Positions 14,879 through 24,074 of a stretch of 64,000 nucleotides of DNA are shown piece by piece. The position numbers were made by a program, and so were the translations under genes. The first letter of the stretch is position 1; the number at the start of each line of letters is the position of its first letter. The stretch spans positions 1 through 64,000 of the forward strand of contig JBJKRL010000085.1 in NCBI GenBank assembly GCA_046704745.1, in the 5' to 3' direction. The DNA is from CAWGGS01 sp046704745 (GTDB taxonomy: Bacteria; Desulfobacterota; Desulfobulbia; Desulfobulbales; Desulfocapsaceae). The notes under the pieces were generated by a model, which was not told the origin of the DNA, searched no databases, and was given only the letters and a program-made list of their open reading frames with translations.

Positions 14879-16624
14879 TTATGCCGATATAGTTACCTTG
14901 TTTTGATTTGTAAGCGGTAGGCTGAGAATGAAGGTTGTTCCTTGGCCCGGAGCACTATCGACGACTATATTGCCGTCATGCTTTTCGATAATCACGTTAT
15001 GCACGATGGCAAGTCCCTGTCCTGTTCCCTTCCCAACCTTTTTTGTGGTAAAAAATGGATCGAAGATTCGGTTTTTGATCTGAGCGGGAATGCCTATTCC
15101 GGTGTCACTGATATGGATTTCGGCAAAATCGCCGTTCTGTTTTGTTTTGATAGTGATGGTTCCTTTCCCGCCTTCTGGGTTTTCTCCCAGTTTTGCTTCA
15201 ATGGCATGAGCGGCGTTAATGAGCAAATTGAGAACAACCTGGCCTATTTCTTCGGCAACGCAAACGACCGCGGGCAGGTTGCTGTCAAAATCCGTTTCTA
15301 TTTCAGAAACATATTTCCATTCGTTTCTGGCAACGACAATCGTTGTTTGGATAATATGGGCCAGATCTACCTGTTCTTTTTCCTTGCTTCCCGGATGGGA
15401 GAACTCCTTCATTGCCCTGACTATGGAGCTGACTCGGGCCAGACCGTCCTTGCTCTGATTTATCGATTCCGGAATTTCCTGTTCCAGATATTTCCAATCC
15501 TTCTCATCGAGGGTCTGTCGCAACTCACGCGAGATCTCAGGTGTTAGGATTTTCCCTTCGGTTTTCTCGAGACAACTGTTAAAGGCGCGTATCACTTCAT
15601 TAAGGTCTGAAAAGGCCTGGTCGAGAAAATCCATATTGGTGGATACATATTGAACGGGTGTATTAATTTCATGGGCAATGCCTGCCGCCAATTGTCCGAC
15701 CGACTCCAGCTTTTGAGCCTGCAGAAGCTGAAGATGCATCTTTTCCCTTTCTATCTCGGCTTCTTTTCGTGCATGGATGTCACGGGCTCTATAAATTGAT
15801 CCCATTTGGAGTTCGGAATCCGGGTTACTATAGGGGATGACGGACAATTCGAAATACCGTTTGCTTCTCTTATCAAAAATTTCGATTTGTTGTTGTTTCC
15901 ACTTGTCAGATTCTAAAGTTGTCTTTTCATCGATCTGCTGCGGCCATTGATCGTCAAAGAGTTGGGAGATCGTCTTGCCGGCGGTTTTGCCGGGTGATAC
16001 TCCGAGCGCAGAGGCCATCGCCTTGTTGGCCCTGACGATTCTTTTGTTTTTATTTACAAGGGCGATCGGTTCTGGTATGGCATTGAATGTCTGCTCCCAT
16101 TCCCTTTTAGCCTGATCAAGATGTTGTTCCGCTGCTTTTCGTGTAAGGAGTTCCTGTTGGAGTGCCGTTGTCTTTTCGAGCACCTTGGCTTCCAGCATTT
16201 CCTGGTATTCCAGCGATAGTTTCTTTAATTTCGCCCACTCCAGGGCTTTCTCAATGGTGTAAAGGAAAATTTCCGGTTCTTCTATCGGCTTGGTAATATA
16301 GTCCCAGGCTCCGAGCCTCATGGCTGAGATGACATCGTCCATGGTTCCGGCTCCGGACATCATGATAAACGGCAATTCCGGTGACAGGTGCATGACACGT
16401 TTTAAAAGCTCAAGGCCGTTCAGCTCCGGCATGTAAATGTCGCTGATAATAAGTGAAGGCTTTTCCAGAAGAAAAAGATCCCAGGCGCTGATTCCGTTTT
16501 CCGCCTTCACAACAGGGAAGCCTCTTTTTTCAATTTTTTGTGTCAGATACTTGAGAACGGAGGCATCGTCTTCAACAAGAAGAATTGTTTGTTTTTCTAA
16601 TGGAATAGCTTTTGTTTTAGGCAT
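14879..16624 (-). CDS. Receiver-PAS-histidine kinase hybrid
   Basis: 581 residues with no membrane segment, so cytoplasmic. Order: receiver domain at about 12-130 (LLVEDD, phosphoacceptor Asp in IISDIYMP, conserved Lys in YITKPIEEP), a coiled-coil linker with repeated Glu/Lys/Leu, a PAS domain (about 180-290, EQTFNAIPEPIALVNKNKR), then a kinase core with the H-box GIAHEINTP, N-box NLLINAAHAIEA, and G-boxes DTGIGIPA and GKGTGQGLA. The receiver-first order fits an input from another kinase. It is followed by the ferredoxin-rubrerythrin pair, 46 bases downstream, but functional linkage is unproven. Confidence 0.9.
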   Translation of the reverse strand: MPKTKAIPLEKQTILLVEDDASVLKYLTQKIEKRGFPVVKAENGISAWDLFLLEKPSLIISDIYMPELNGLELLKRVMHLSPELPFIMMSGAGTMDDVISAMRLGAWDYITKPIEEPEIFLYTIEKALEWAKLKKLSLEYQEMLEAKVLEKTTALQQELLTRKAAEQHLDQAKREWEQTFNAIPEPIALVNKNKRIVRANKAMASALGVSPGKTAGKTISQLFDDQWPQQIDEKTTLESDKWKQQQIEIFDKRSKRYFELSVIPYSNPDSELQMGSIYRARDIHARKEAEIEREKMHLQLLQAQKLESVGQLAAGIAHEINTPVQYVSTNMDFLDQAFSDLNEVIRAFNSCLEKTEGKILTPEISRELRQTLDEKDWKYLEQEIPESINQSKDGLARVSSIVRAMKEFSHPGSKEKEQVDLAHIIQTTIVVARNEWKYVSEIETDFDSNLPAVVCVAEEIGQVVLNLLINAAHAIEAKLGENPEGGKGTITIKTKQNGDFAEIHISDTGIGIPAQIKNRIFDPFFTTKKVGKGTGQGLAIVHNVIIEKHDGNIVVDSAPGQGTTFILSLPLTNQNKVTISA

Positions 16625-17169
16625 ATGGTCGGAGTTGGGTCAGTAGGATAGCCTCGTTAAAATACTATCTTCCCAGATCAGAAAAGGCGGGACTGCAATT
16701 TCTTCCAGTCAATAGTAGCTGAATTTTTGCAAAATCACAAATCAGGTATCAAATTTTTTTTGAGATTAGTTCTCAACCGGAATCAACATGCTGCCGATCT
16801 CCTCTTTCCCTTTCAAAGTCATCAAATAAACCGATTACTTCACTTTAAATAAGACATACAGAACCCCGTGTTTATATTGTTTACCGAAAATATAGATACA
16901 CGATAAAATTGACACTTTTTTATCCTGTGTGATAGCATGAGGAACGTGTTGCGATAATTTTTGATATGATTACCACTGATGTTCAGCTACTGATTCAGGG
17001 AGAGAACTGTCTCTCCCTTCCATTCCGGCAGACTGAGTTTCAGTGGTAATCGGGAATTTTTTTTAAATGGGAAAGGACGAAGTCACGGCCACGGTTTTGA
17101 TAGGTACCTATCCTGATTTTCAGGAATATCTCATTGATGGATTGGTAGCTGGAAAGGATATGAAGACTC
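16625..17169. other. Intergenic region between divergent hybrid kinase and mntH
   Basis: AT-rich; it should carry promoters for both directions. It contains the inverted-repeat element at 16968-17051 and a 36-codon frame at 17067-17177. I do not see a yybP-ykoY-like manganese riboswitch or a convincing MntR box. Confidence 0.5.
16968..17051. repeat. Short inverted-repeat element, copy 1
   Basis: 84 bases bounded by perfect 12-base inverted ends, GATTACCACTGA and TCAGTGGTAATC, followed by GGGAATTTTTTTT. Inside is a perfect hairpin GGGAGAG-AACTGT-CTCTCCC. Both flanks match the copy at 21709-21876; this copy lacks that one's central 80 or so bases. Confidence 0.75.
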
Positions 17170-17177
17170 ATGGATAA
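17067..17177 (+). CDS. Possible 36-residue leader peptide overlapping mntH
   Basis: ATG 17067 opens a 36-residue frame (begins MGKDEVTATVLIGTYPDF) whose TAA overlaps the mntH start codon region (ATGGATAA). There is no good ribosome site. The residues look protein-like, so it could be a coupling leader or a gene remnant. I give it low confidence. Confidence 0.25.
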   Translation: MGKDEVTATVLIGTYPDFQEYLIDGLVAGKDMKTHG

Positions 17178-19074
17178 AAAGCGGAATATGAACCCAACTG
17201 ATGTGTCTCCGGCTGGTGATAAATCTCTTGGTGAGGTGAATGCAACCGTCGAGACCCAATATCCCAAATTATGGAAGCGGATTTTAGCTTTTGCCGGACC
17301 GGCCTATTTGGTCAGTGTCGGGTATATGGATCCGGGCAACTGGGCAACCGACCTGGAAGGCGGATCGCGTTTCGGCTATGCATTGATCTGGGTGATCCTG
17401 ATGTCGAATGTGATGGCCATCCTGCTGCAGACATTGTCCGCCCGCCTGGGTATTGTTACCGGCAAGGACCTGGCCCAGGCCTGCCGGTCGGAGTATTCCA
17501 AAATAAGCTCGTTTATCTTGTGGATCATGTGTGAGATCTCCATCGCCGCAACCGATCTTGCCGAGGTGCTGGGCACTATTCTCGGATTAAATCTGCTTTT
17601 CGGCCTGCCTCTGCTTTGGGGGGCGCTGGTAACGCTTTTTGATACTTTTCTGCTCCTGGCTATCCAGAAACTGGGAATTCGTAAGATGGAGGCCTTTATC
17701 CTGTCTTTGATCACCGTCATTGCCGGTGGATTCATCGTCAATCTGTTCCTGGCTAAACCGGATTGGGGGCCGATGGTGGGCGGACTTATACCGACATTGC
17801 CGGAAGGGTCTCTCTACATTATTCTTGGAATCATCGGGGCCACGGTCATGCCCCATAATCTTTATCTGCATTCATCCCTGGTTCAGACACGCAGGGTGTC
17901 GCGTACTGTTGACTCCAAGGCCAGAGCCTGCAAGTTGAATCTTCTTGATTCTACAATTGCCTTGAACGCTGCATTTTTTGTCAATGCAGCGATTCTGATC
18001 CTTGCCGCTTCAGTTTTTTATAAAAACGGTATTGTCGTCACTGAGATTCAACAAGCCTATAAACTTCTGGAGCAGCTTCTCGGGACTCATTCCGCCTCCA
18101 TTGCCTTCGGCCTGGCTCTGTTGGCCTCGGGCCAGAGTTCCACCCTGACCGGTACCCTTGCCGGTCAGATCGTTATGGAGGGTTTCGTCAAGATCCGTCT
18201 GCGTCCATACCTCAGGCGTTTGATTACCCGTTCCCTTGCTCTCATTCCGGCGGTAATCGTCATTGCGATCTCCGGGGACAAGGGTTCCTACGAGCTTTTA
18301 ATACTCAGCCAGGTGATCCTAAGCCTCCAACTGCCCTTTGCCGTCATCCCTCTTGTTCATTTTACCAGCGACAAGCTGAAAATGGGTTCTTTTGCTAATA
18401 AATTGTGGGTCAAGGTTCTGGCCTGGATTACCGCTTTCATTATCATCGCCTTGAATGGGAACCTGGTATACGATCAGGTCATGGAGTGGTCAAAAGGGGG
18501 GACGATGTCTCTGTTGCTCACGATCCCGATGATCGTCTTTGTAGTGCTCATATCGCTGTTTCTGGTCTATATCATCGTCCTCCCCTTTATCCGGGGAGAG
18601 AAAACCTGGGAAGAGGAAGGCCCCACCGGTTCCCTTGCGGTTCTTGAAGGAATCAGAACCCATCACTCAAAAAATATCGCGGCGGCCCTGGGCAGAGACA
18701 GTGGTGACAGTGTAATTATCAGCCGGGCCTTATCCCTGGCCAAGGCTGAGAAGGCGATGCTCAGTTTGCTGCATGTTTCCGACTCTGCTCCATCGCAGGT
18801 CTATGATCGTGATGTCTATGATGAACACACGCGGGATGATGAACAGTACCTCGCCGAAATAGCGGATGAAATTCGTAGCTCAGGGGTGGCGGTCGAGATT
18901 GCGCTTCTGCATGGCGAGCCGTCCAGAGAGTTGATCACCTTTGTGGAGTCGCACGATGTCGATATGCTGGTTATGGGATCACACGGGCATCGACTGCTGG
19001 GAGATCTGCTATGGGGAGAGACGGTTGATCCCGTTCGTCACCATTTGGGAATACCTATTGTCGTTGTTCGTTAG
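17170..19074 (+). CDS. mntH: NRAMP-family divalent metal transporter fused to UspA domain
   Basis: 634 residues. Residues of about 35-470 are an NRAMP proton-coupled Mn2+/Fe2+ transporter with about 11 helices; the metal-site motifs are GYMDPGNWATD (DPGN at 54-57) and GATVMPHNLYLHSSLVQTR. After the last helix a cytoplasmic UspA domain occupies about 485-634, ending in the nucleotide-binding pattern MGSHGHRLLGD and IPIVVVR. The fusion suggests that ATP or stress state is sensed at the transporter. The start is either ATG 17170 or ATG 17188; neither has a clear ribosome site. It is monocistronic, stopping eight bases from a convergent gene. Confidence 0.92.
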   Translation: MDKKRNMNPTDVSPAGDKSLGEVNATVETQYPKLWKRILAFAGPAYLVSVGYMDPGNWATDLEGGSRFGYALIWVILMSNVMAILLQTLSARLGIVTGKDLAQACRSEYSKISSFILWIMCEISIAATDLAEVLGTILGLNLLFGLPLLWGALVTLFDTFLLLAIQKLGIRKMEAFILSLITVIAGGFIVNLFLAKPDWGPMVGGLIPTLPEGSLYIILGIIGATVMPHNLYLHSSLVQTRRVSRTVDSKARACKLNLLDSTIALNAAFFVNAAILILAASVFYKNGIVVTEIQQAYKLLEQLLGTHSASIAFGLALLASGQSSTLTGTLAGQIVMEGFVKIRLRPYLRRLITRSLALIPAVIVIAISGDKGSYELLILSQVILSLQLPFAVIPLVHFTSDKLKMGSFANKLWVKVLAWITAFIIIALNGNLVYDQVMEWSKGGTMSLLLTIPMIVFVVLISLFLVYIIVLPFIRGEKTWEEEGPTGSLAVLEGIRTHHSKNIAAALGRDSGDSVIISRALSLAKAEKAMLSLLHVSDSAPSQVYDRDVYDEHTRDDEQYLAEIADEIRSSGVAVEIALLHGEPSRELITFVESHDVDMLVMGSHGHRLLGDLLWGETVDPVRHHLGIPIVVVR

Positions 19075-19082
19075 CCTGATGT

Positions 19083-19352
19083 TTATTCTTCGTCTTTCAA
19101 CGGTTCACGTCGTTTCAGACCGCTGTAGGCTGTTGAAAGTGTCAGGTCACGGAGTATTTCTTTTGCCTTTTCAACCTGATCTTTTCGTACCATAAGACGC
19201 ATGGGCAATGCATGAAAAAGGTATGGCGCCACGTGCTCTCCCTGACATAAAAAGGTTATCCCTTCAGCCTCAAAAAGAGATTTAATAAAGGCCTGATCTC
19301 CCGGATTATGGATTTCCAGGATTACTTCATAATCGATAAAATCAGCTGTCAT
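19083..19352 (-). CDS. DUF2007-type putative signal-transducing protein
   Basis: 89 residues from ATG 19352; a TTG at 19400 would add 16. The segment YEVILEIHNPGDQAFIKSLFEAEGI followed by PMRLMVRKDQVEKAKEIL is the alpha-beta pattern of DUF2007 proteins, a small GlnB-like ferredoxin-fold family of unknown role. The motif is shown here in parts: YEVILEIHNP, QAFIKSLFEAEGI and LMVRKDQVEKAKEIL. It is convergent with mntH and stands alone. Confidence 0.7.
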   Translation of the reverse strand: MTADFIDYEVILEIHNPGDQAFIKSLFEAEGITFLCQGEHVAPYLFHALPMRLMVRKDQVEKAKEILRDLTLSTAYSGLKRREPLKDEE

Positions 19353-19600
19353 TTTCCGTAGTAACAAAATATTTTCCGGTTCATTCCGGTATAGGTACAA
19401 TATATCCGATATCAGCAGGTTTCAAACAAAATGTCTGATACCGTCTTCCTCTTTTTTTCAGATAGTGTATATAGTAATGGACCGTTGTTTGGAAAATCCG
19501 CGGGGGAGAGCAGAGACATGGGTTGACCCCGGGTTTATCATGAGACTGTATTTAATTGCAGATTGTTTTGCTGCTGATAAAAAATAAAGGATTTCAAAGT

Positions 19601-20911
19601 ATGGGAATTTTACCGGTCAAGACAAACTCACCGGAAGGAGAGGAGATTCTCGCCGGCCTCTTGGATCGTTTTCAAGCATCCGACGGCTCATGTCAAAAGA
19701 CCGTTGCTGATATCCTGGCAGATGTTCGTAGGCAGGGGGATGATGCGGTGGTGGAATACAGCCGTCGGTTCGACTCTCCGACGTTTACCATCGAGTGCTT
19801 GCAGGTTACAAGCCGGGAAATGCTTAAGGCCTATGAGCAGGTGGACGAGGAATTTATGGAAACTCTGGGAAAGGCTATAACCAGGATTGAAAGTTTTCAT
19901 GAGCGGGAGATGGAAGATTCCTGGATGCAGACCAGAGAAGACGGAACCATTGTCGGGCGTCTGGTCAGGCCTTTGGACTCAGCCGGTCTCTATGTGCCGG
20001 GAGGACAAGGAGGATCGACGCCGCTCGTCTCGTCGGTACTGATGAACGGCATCCCGGCTGCTATTGCCGGAGTCGGCCTGCGGGTAATGGCTACCCCTCC
20101 GAATAAGGATGGTGCCGTCAGTCCCCACCTGCTGGTTGCAGCCCAGGAGATCGGGATTTCCCAGATCTACAAGGCCGGTTCGGCCTGGGCCATAGCGGCC
20201 TTGGCCTATGGTACCAAAATCATACCGAAAGTCGATGTCATCGTCGGTCCCGGCAATCAATTTGTGACTGAAGCAAAGCGTCAGGTTTCCGGAATGGTTC
20301 GCATCGATATGATTGCCGGTCCCTCCGAGGTCCTGATTGTGGCTGATTGTGATGCCGACCCCGCCTTTATTGCGGCCGATATGCTGGCGCAGGCGGAACA
20401 TGATCCACAGGCACGGGCCATGGCGGTGGTTACCGATGCCTCTTTGGCTGCGAAGATACCGATGGAGATCGAGCGGCAATTGGCAGCACTTTCCCGACAG
20501 GATATCGCCCGCAAATCCATAGAAGAGCGAGGTGTGATTCTGGTGGCGGAGGATCTGGAGGAAGCAATCGAAATTGCCAATGATATAGCAGTTGAACACC
20601 TCGAACTTATGATAAAGGATCCCTGGGAACAGATTCCTCACATACGGCACGCAGGAGCGATTTTTTTAGGCAGCAATACACCAGAAGCGGCTGGAGATTA
20701 TCTGGCAGGCCCGAATCATGTCCTGCCCACCATGGGTACGGCCCGTTTCGCCTCGGCCCTGGGTGTTGAAACATTTTTGAAGAAGAGCTCCATCATCAGT
20801 TATTCTAAACAGGCCTTGAAAGCAGACGCCGATTCGATCCGCCTTCTCGCCAACCTGGAAGGTCTGACTGCGCATGCCGCCTCGGTAAGTGAACGCCTCA
20901 AGGATAAATAA
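19601..20911 (+). CDS. hisD: Histidinol dehydrogenase
   Basis: 436 residues from ATG 19601, with AAAGG ten bases upstream. HisD oxidises L-histidinol to L-histidine in two NAD-dependent steps. The family signature is present: PKVDVIVGPGNQFVTEAKRQ, with the zinc-site residues in AEHDPQA and the C-terminal GPNHVLPTMGTARFASALG. Length and motifs are standard. No other his genes are in the window, so it is a lone his gene followed by rsmG 30 bases later, probably on one transcript. Confidence 0.95.
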   Translation: MGILPVKTNSPEGEEILAGLLDRFQASDGSCQKTVADILADVRRQGDDAVVEYSRRFDSPTFTIECLQVTSREMLKAYEQVDEEFMETLGKAITRIESFHEREMEDSWMQTREDGTIVGRLVRPLDSAGLYVPGGQGGSTPLVSSVLMNGIPAAIAGVGLRVMATPPNKDGAVSPHLLVAAQEIGISQIYKAGSAWAIAALAYGTKIIPKVDVIVGPGNQFVTEAKRQVSGMVRIDMIAGPSEVLIVADCDADPAFIAADMLAQAEHDPQARAMAVVTDASLAAKIPMEIERQLAALSRQDIARKSIEERGVILVAEDLEEAIEIANDIAVEHLELMIKDPWEQIPHIRHAGAIFLGSNTPEAAGDYLAGPNHVLPTMGTARFASALGVETFLKKSSIISYSKQALKADADSIRLLANLEGLTAHAASVSERLKDK

Positions 20912-20941
20912 AGTTTTTACCGTTGCTGCCGTGGAGGAGAA

Positions 20942-21646
20942 GTGCCGGCCGGGAAGAAAAGAGCATTACAGGACCCTGAAACCAATTTTCGCTCCTTGCT
21001 GATCAGCGGGAGTGCAGCCCTCGGCCTTACTTTGGACCAAGTGGCTGTAGAGCGGCTTGCCTGTTATCATGAGGAACTTAAACGTTGGAGCCGTAAGATC
21101 AACCTGATTGCCAAGGAGACAAGCGAAAGGCGGATTATCGAGAATCATTTTCTCGATTCATTGCTGCTTCTGACGCAACTGGATCATCGTGTCCACCTTC
21201 TTGATGTCGGGAGCGGAGCCGGTTTTCCCGGCCTGGTCTGCAAGGCCGCACGGCCTGAAATTTCGCTTACTCTGGTCGAGCCGCGCTTAAAAAGGGTGTC
21301 CTTTCTAAAACATATCATCCGGGTTTTGCAACTGGATGATGTCTCGGTGCTTGCCTGCCGCATTGAAGATGAACGGCTTCTTCCATCCTCAGAAGCATTT
21401 ACCCATATAACCGGCAGGGCGGTTGCCGATATTGCTACCTTTTTGGTTATGGTTGCCAGGTTTGTCAGACACGACACCGAGATCGTCTGTATGAAAGGGC
21501 CGAAGTGGCGGCAGGAACTTGAGGCTGCAGCAGATGCAATCCGGGACGGAAATCTGGAAGTACTCAGGACAATTCGGCATGAACTTCCCTTTTCCGGGGC
21601 TAAGCGGTGTCTGTTGGTCTTGAAGTCCCTGGCAAAATCAGCGTGA
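20942..21646 (+). CDS. rsmG: 16S rRNA (guanine527-N7)-methyltransferase
   Basis: 234 residues from GTG 20942, which follows TGGAGGAGAA closely. The SAM-binding motif is LLDVGSGAGFPGLVCKAARP, and WSRKINLIAKET plus LLVLKSL are also typical of RsmG (GidB). It methylates G527 in the 530 loop of 16S rRNA. It lies in the same direction as hisD. A weak hairpin GATTAC-CGTTT-GTAATC-TTTTT after the gene (21683-21706) could end the transcript. Confidence 0.93.
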   Translation: MPAGKKRALQDPETNFRSLLISGSAALGLTLDQVAVERLACYHEELKRWSRKINLIAKETSERRIIENHFLDSLLLLTQLDHRVHLLDVGSGAGFPGLVCKAARPEISLTLVEPRLKRVSFLKHIIRVLQLDDVSVLACRIEDERLLPSSEAFTHITGRAVADIATFLVMVARFVRHDTEIVCMKGPKWRQELEAAADAIRDGNLEVLRTIRHELPFSGAKRCLLVLKSLAKSA

Positions 21647-21708
21647 ATCTGCTATAGAGTCAATGAACATGCCCTTGGAATGGGATTACCGTTTGTAATC
21701 TTTTTACT

Positions 21709-21876
21709 GATTACCACAAATGTCCAAGTACTGATCCAGAGAGAGATCTGTTCGTTTTCGGAACGCCATAAAACCCATCCATGGGGGCAACGCTTACGCC
21801 GTCCAGGATGCAGAGACCCGAAAGGCGAACACTTCTCCCCCTATCCATTTGGTTAGGCTGAATTCCAGTGGTAAAC
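21709..21876. repeat. Inverted-repeat element, copy 2
   Basis: About 168 bases. The left end GATTACCACAAATGTCCA matches copy 1 (GATTACCACTGATGTTCA), as does the following TACTGATCCAGAGAGAGA; the right end GGCTGAATTCCAGTGGTAAA also matches copy 1, with the same T-run after it. The terminal inverted repeats are less perfect than in copy 1. The central 80 bases are absent from copy 1. It fills most of the gap upstream of leuB. Confidence 0.75.
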
Positions 21877-21991
21877 ACAATTTTTTTTGAAATTTTGGCA
21901 AAATCCTCTCCGGATAAGGGGAATACGCTGGGTCCGGCCGGGAAAAGAGATAGCGGGCAATAAAATTTGTAACTGTTACTAGGTGAAAAGA

Positions 21992-23065
21992 ATGAAAAAA
22001 ATAGCAGTATTGGCTGGAGACGGCATTGGTCCGGAAGTTATGGCAGAGGCGATTAAGGTCCTTGATGCAGCCCAGGAAAAGTTTTCTTTTGAACTGAGTT
22101 ATTCCCGGGCCGACGTGGGCGGTATCGCCATCGATAACCACGGGGATGCTCTGCCCCCTGATACCTTGGCTCTGTGTGAAGCAAGTGATGCAATTCTGTT
22201 CGGTTCGGTAGGGGGGCCCAAATGGGAAAGTCTGCCGCCGCAAAAACAGCCGGAACGGGCGGCTCTTCTACCTCTACGCAAACATTTCGACCTGTTTTGC
22301 AACTTGCGTCCCGCCAAGGTCTTCAAGTCGCTTGTTGCTGCATGCCCACTCAGGGCCGATATCGTCGGAAACGGTTTTGATATTCTCTGCATGCGCGAAC
22401 TGACTTCCGGGATTTACTTCGGTGTGCCCAAAGGGAGAGACGGTGAGGGGCCGGAAGAACGTGCTTTTGATACCATGGCGTACAAAAGGGCTGAGATCGA
22501 GCGTATCGCCCATCTGGCTTTTCAGGCGGCCAGGCAACGACGGGGCAAGGTGACCTCGGTGGATAAGGCCAATGTCCTGACAACCATGGTCCTGTGGCGT
22601 GAGGTCGTAATCGAGGTGGCAAAACAGTATCAGGACGTTCAACTGAACCATCTCTATATCGATAATGCGACCATGCAACTCGTCCGCGATCCCCGCCAGT
22701 TCGACGTGATGCTCTGCGGCAACATGTTCGGCGACATCATATCGGATGAGGCGGCGATGCTCACCGGCTCCATGGGGCTTCTTGCCTCGGCATCCCTCAA
22801 TACTGAGAAGTTCGGGCTCTATGAGCCTGCAGGCGGTTCGGCACCGGACATCGCAGGGAAGGGGATTGCCAATCCCATTGCCCAGATACTGTCTGCCTCG
22901 ATGATGCTGCGCTACAGCTTCGGATTAGACACTGCAGCCGATGCCATCGATGCTGCAGTGGAAAACACCTTAAACAAAAGCATCTTTACTGCTGATATCG
23001 CGGTTGATAAAAGTACTGCGGTTTCAACCGCGGCCATGGGTGATGCCATAGTCGGTGAACTGTAA
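21992..23065 (+). CDS. leuB: 3-isopropylmalate dehydrogenase
   Basis: 357 residues from ATG 21992, with AGGTGA seven bases upstream; an in-frame GTG at 21983 would overlap that site. LeuB catalyses oxidative decarboxylation of 3-isopropylmalate in leucine synthesis. Motifs: LAGDGIGPEVMAEAIKVL, RELTSGIYFG, NMFGDIISDEAAMLTGSMG and EPAGGSAPDIAGKGIANP, with the NAD-specific C-terminal part. It is followed 17 bases later by a PRPP-synthase-like gene. No other leu gene is in the window. Confidence 0.95.
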   Translation: MKKIAVLAGDGIGPEVMAEAIKVLDAAQEKFSFELSYSRADVGGIAIDNHGDALPPDTLALCEASDAILFGSVGGPKWESLPPQKQPERAALLPLRKHFDLFCNLRPAKVFKSLVAACPLRADIVGNGFDILCMRELTSGIYFGVPKGRDGEGPEERAFDTMAYKRAEIERIAHLAFQAARQRRGKVTSVDKANVLTTMVLWREVVIEVAKQYQDVQLNHLYIDNATMQLVRDPRQFDVMLCGNMFGDIISDEAAMLTGSMGLLASASLNTEKFGLYEPAGGSAPDIAGKGIANPIAQILSASMMLRYSFGLDTAADAIDAAVENTLNKSIFTADIAVDKSTAVSTAAMGDAIVGEL

Positions 23066-23068
23066 ATC

Positions 23069-23082
23069 AAGGATTAATCCTT
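23069..23082 (+). promoter_or_regulatory. Palindromic ribosome site abutting the PRPP-synthase-like start
   Basis: AAGGATTAATCCTT is a perfect 14-base palindrome directly before ATG 23083. The AAGGA part is the Shine-Dalgarno, so folding (AAGGA-TTAA-TCCTT) would mask it and could tune translation relative to leuB. Confidence 0.45.
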
Positions 23083-24003
23083 ATGACCAAGAAAGACGAC
23101 ATCATGATGGTGGCCACTGAGGCTTCCATCGATTTGGCCCGCAGGGTCGCCGGGGAGTTGAATCGTCCTTTTTCGGAAATGACAATAAAGCGATTTGCCG
23201 ATGGTGAAATCTATCACGCCTTTCCCGGTGATGTGACCGCAAAAAAACTGGTTATCATTGGATCGACCCATGATGATGCCTCGCATCAGGAGCTTCTTGA
23301 TCTGATCCAGGGCGGGCGATACTGGAATGCCGCTTCGGTCAATGTGGTTATTCCGTATCTTGGGTATTCTACGATGGAAAGGGCAAAGCCTGGCTCCAAT
23401 GAAGTCCCCAAAGGGGTGACCCGGACAAGACAGATTTTTCGGGCGCGGCCGGACTTCGTCACCTTTATTGATCTGCATTCAGAGGCCGTATTGCATGCCC
23501 ATGCCGGGGAGATCAGCACCTTTCACGCCTGGACCGATCACCAGGTAGTCGAGAAGATTAAAAGATGCGGCTTTTCTGATTTTGTCCTCGTTTCACCCGA
23601 CTATGGATTTTCCAAACGGGTAGCCCGTATCGCCAGTATGCTCGGTTGTTCCCATACAGCGGCAGATAAAGATCGTTATGACGTCGATAAAACCATTGTC
23701 GGGCAGGTTTCAAGTGTTGTCCGCGGTAGAATGGCTATTGTCTGTGACGATATGATCCGAACCGGCGGTTCGATCATCCAGACGGCCAAACGGTGTCTGG
23801 AGGCCGGTGCCACAGAAGTGGCGGTCATGGCCACCCACCTGGTGATTGCCGGAGCGGCGAGAGAAAAACTGGCCGCCAGCCCCATAACCCGGGTTATTGG
23901 TTCCGATACCTACCCCGGCAGGGTCAGCGACGACCTTTTTGATATTTATTCGGTTGCACCTCTGATCGCCTGGGTTCTCAGGAAGCAGTTGAAATTGTCA
24001 TAA
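23083..24003 (+). CDS. prs: Ribose-phosphate pyrophosphokinase-like protein
   Basis: 306 residues, two phosphoribosyltransferase-fold halves as in PRPP synthase. Shared features: FADGEIYHAFPGDV, VVIPYLGYSTMERA, FIDLHSEAV, LVSPDYGFSKRV, and the PRPP loop VCDDMIRTGGS. Compared with the classic enzyme several conserved residues differ: the first motif reads IGSTHDD, and the RQDRK-type ATP-binding loop after VIPYLGY has become TMERAK. It is therefore a divergent member and may be a second PRPP synthase. It probably makes PRPP for nucleotide, histidine or NAD synthesis. It forms an operon with leuB. Confidence 0.85.
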   Translation: MTKKDDIMMVATEASIDLARRVAGELNRPFSEMTIKRFADGEIYHAFPGDVTAKKLVIIGSTHDDASHQELLDLIQGGRYWNAASVNVVIPYLGYSTMERAKPGSNEVPKGVTRTRQIFRARPDFVTFIDLHSEAVLHAHAGEISTFHAWTDHQVVEKIKRCGFSDFVLVSPDYGFSKRVARIASMLGCSHTAADKDRYDVDKTIVGQVSSVVRGRMAIVCDDMIRTGGSIIQTAKRCLEAGATEVAVMATHLVIAGAAREKLAASPITRVIGSDTYPGRVSDDLFDIYSVAPLIAWVLRKQLKLS

Positions 24004-24074
24004 ACCTTCTAGGACTCTTTCCGGACCGGGTCCTGCTCCTCTAAGTTTGTTCGCGGGTCGTATAGATCAGTGTC

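Noticed and set aside
16625..17169. Manganese riboswitch or MntR box before mntH
   Set aside because: No yybP-ykoY-like structure or MntR palindrome could be recognised; the only structure is the inverted-repeat element.
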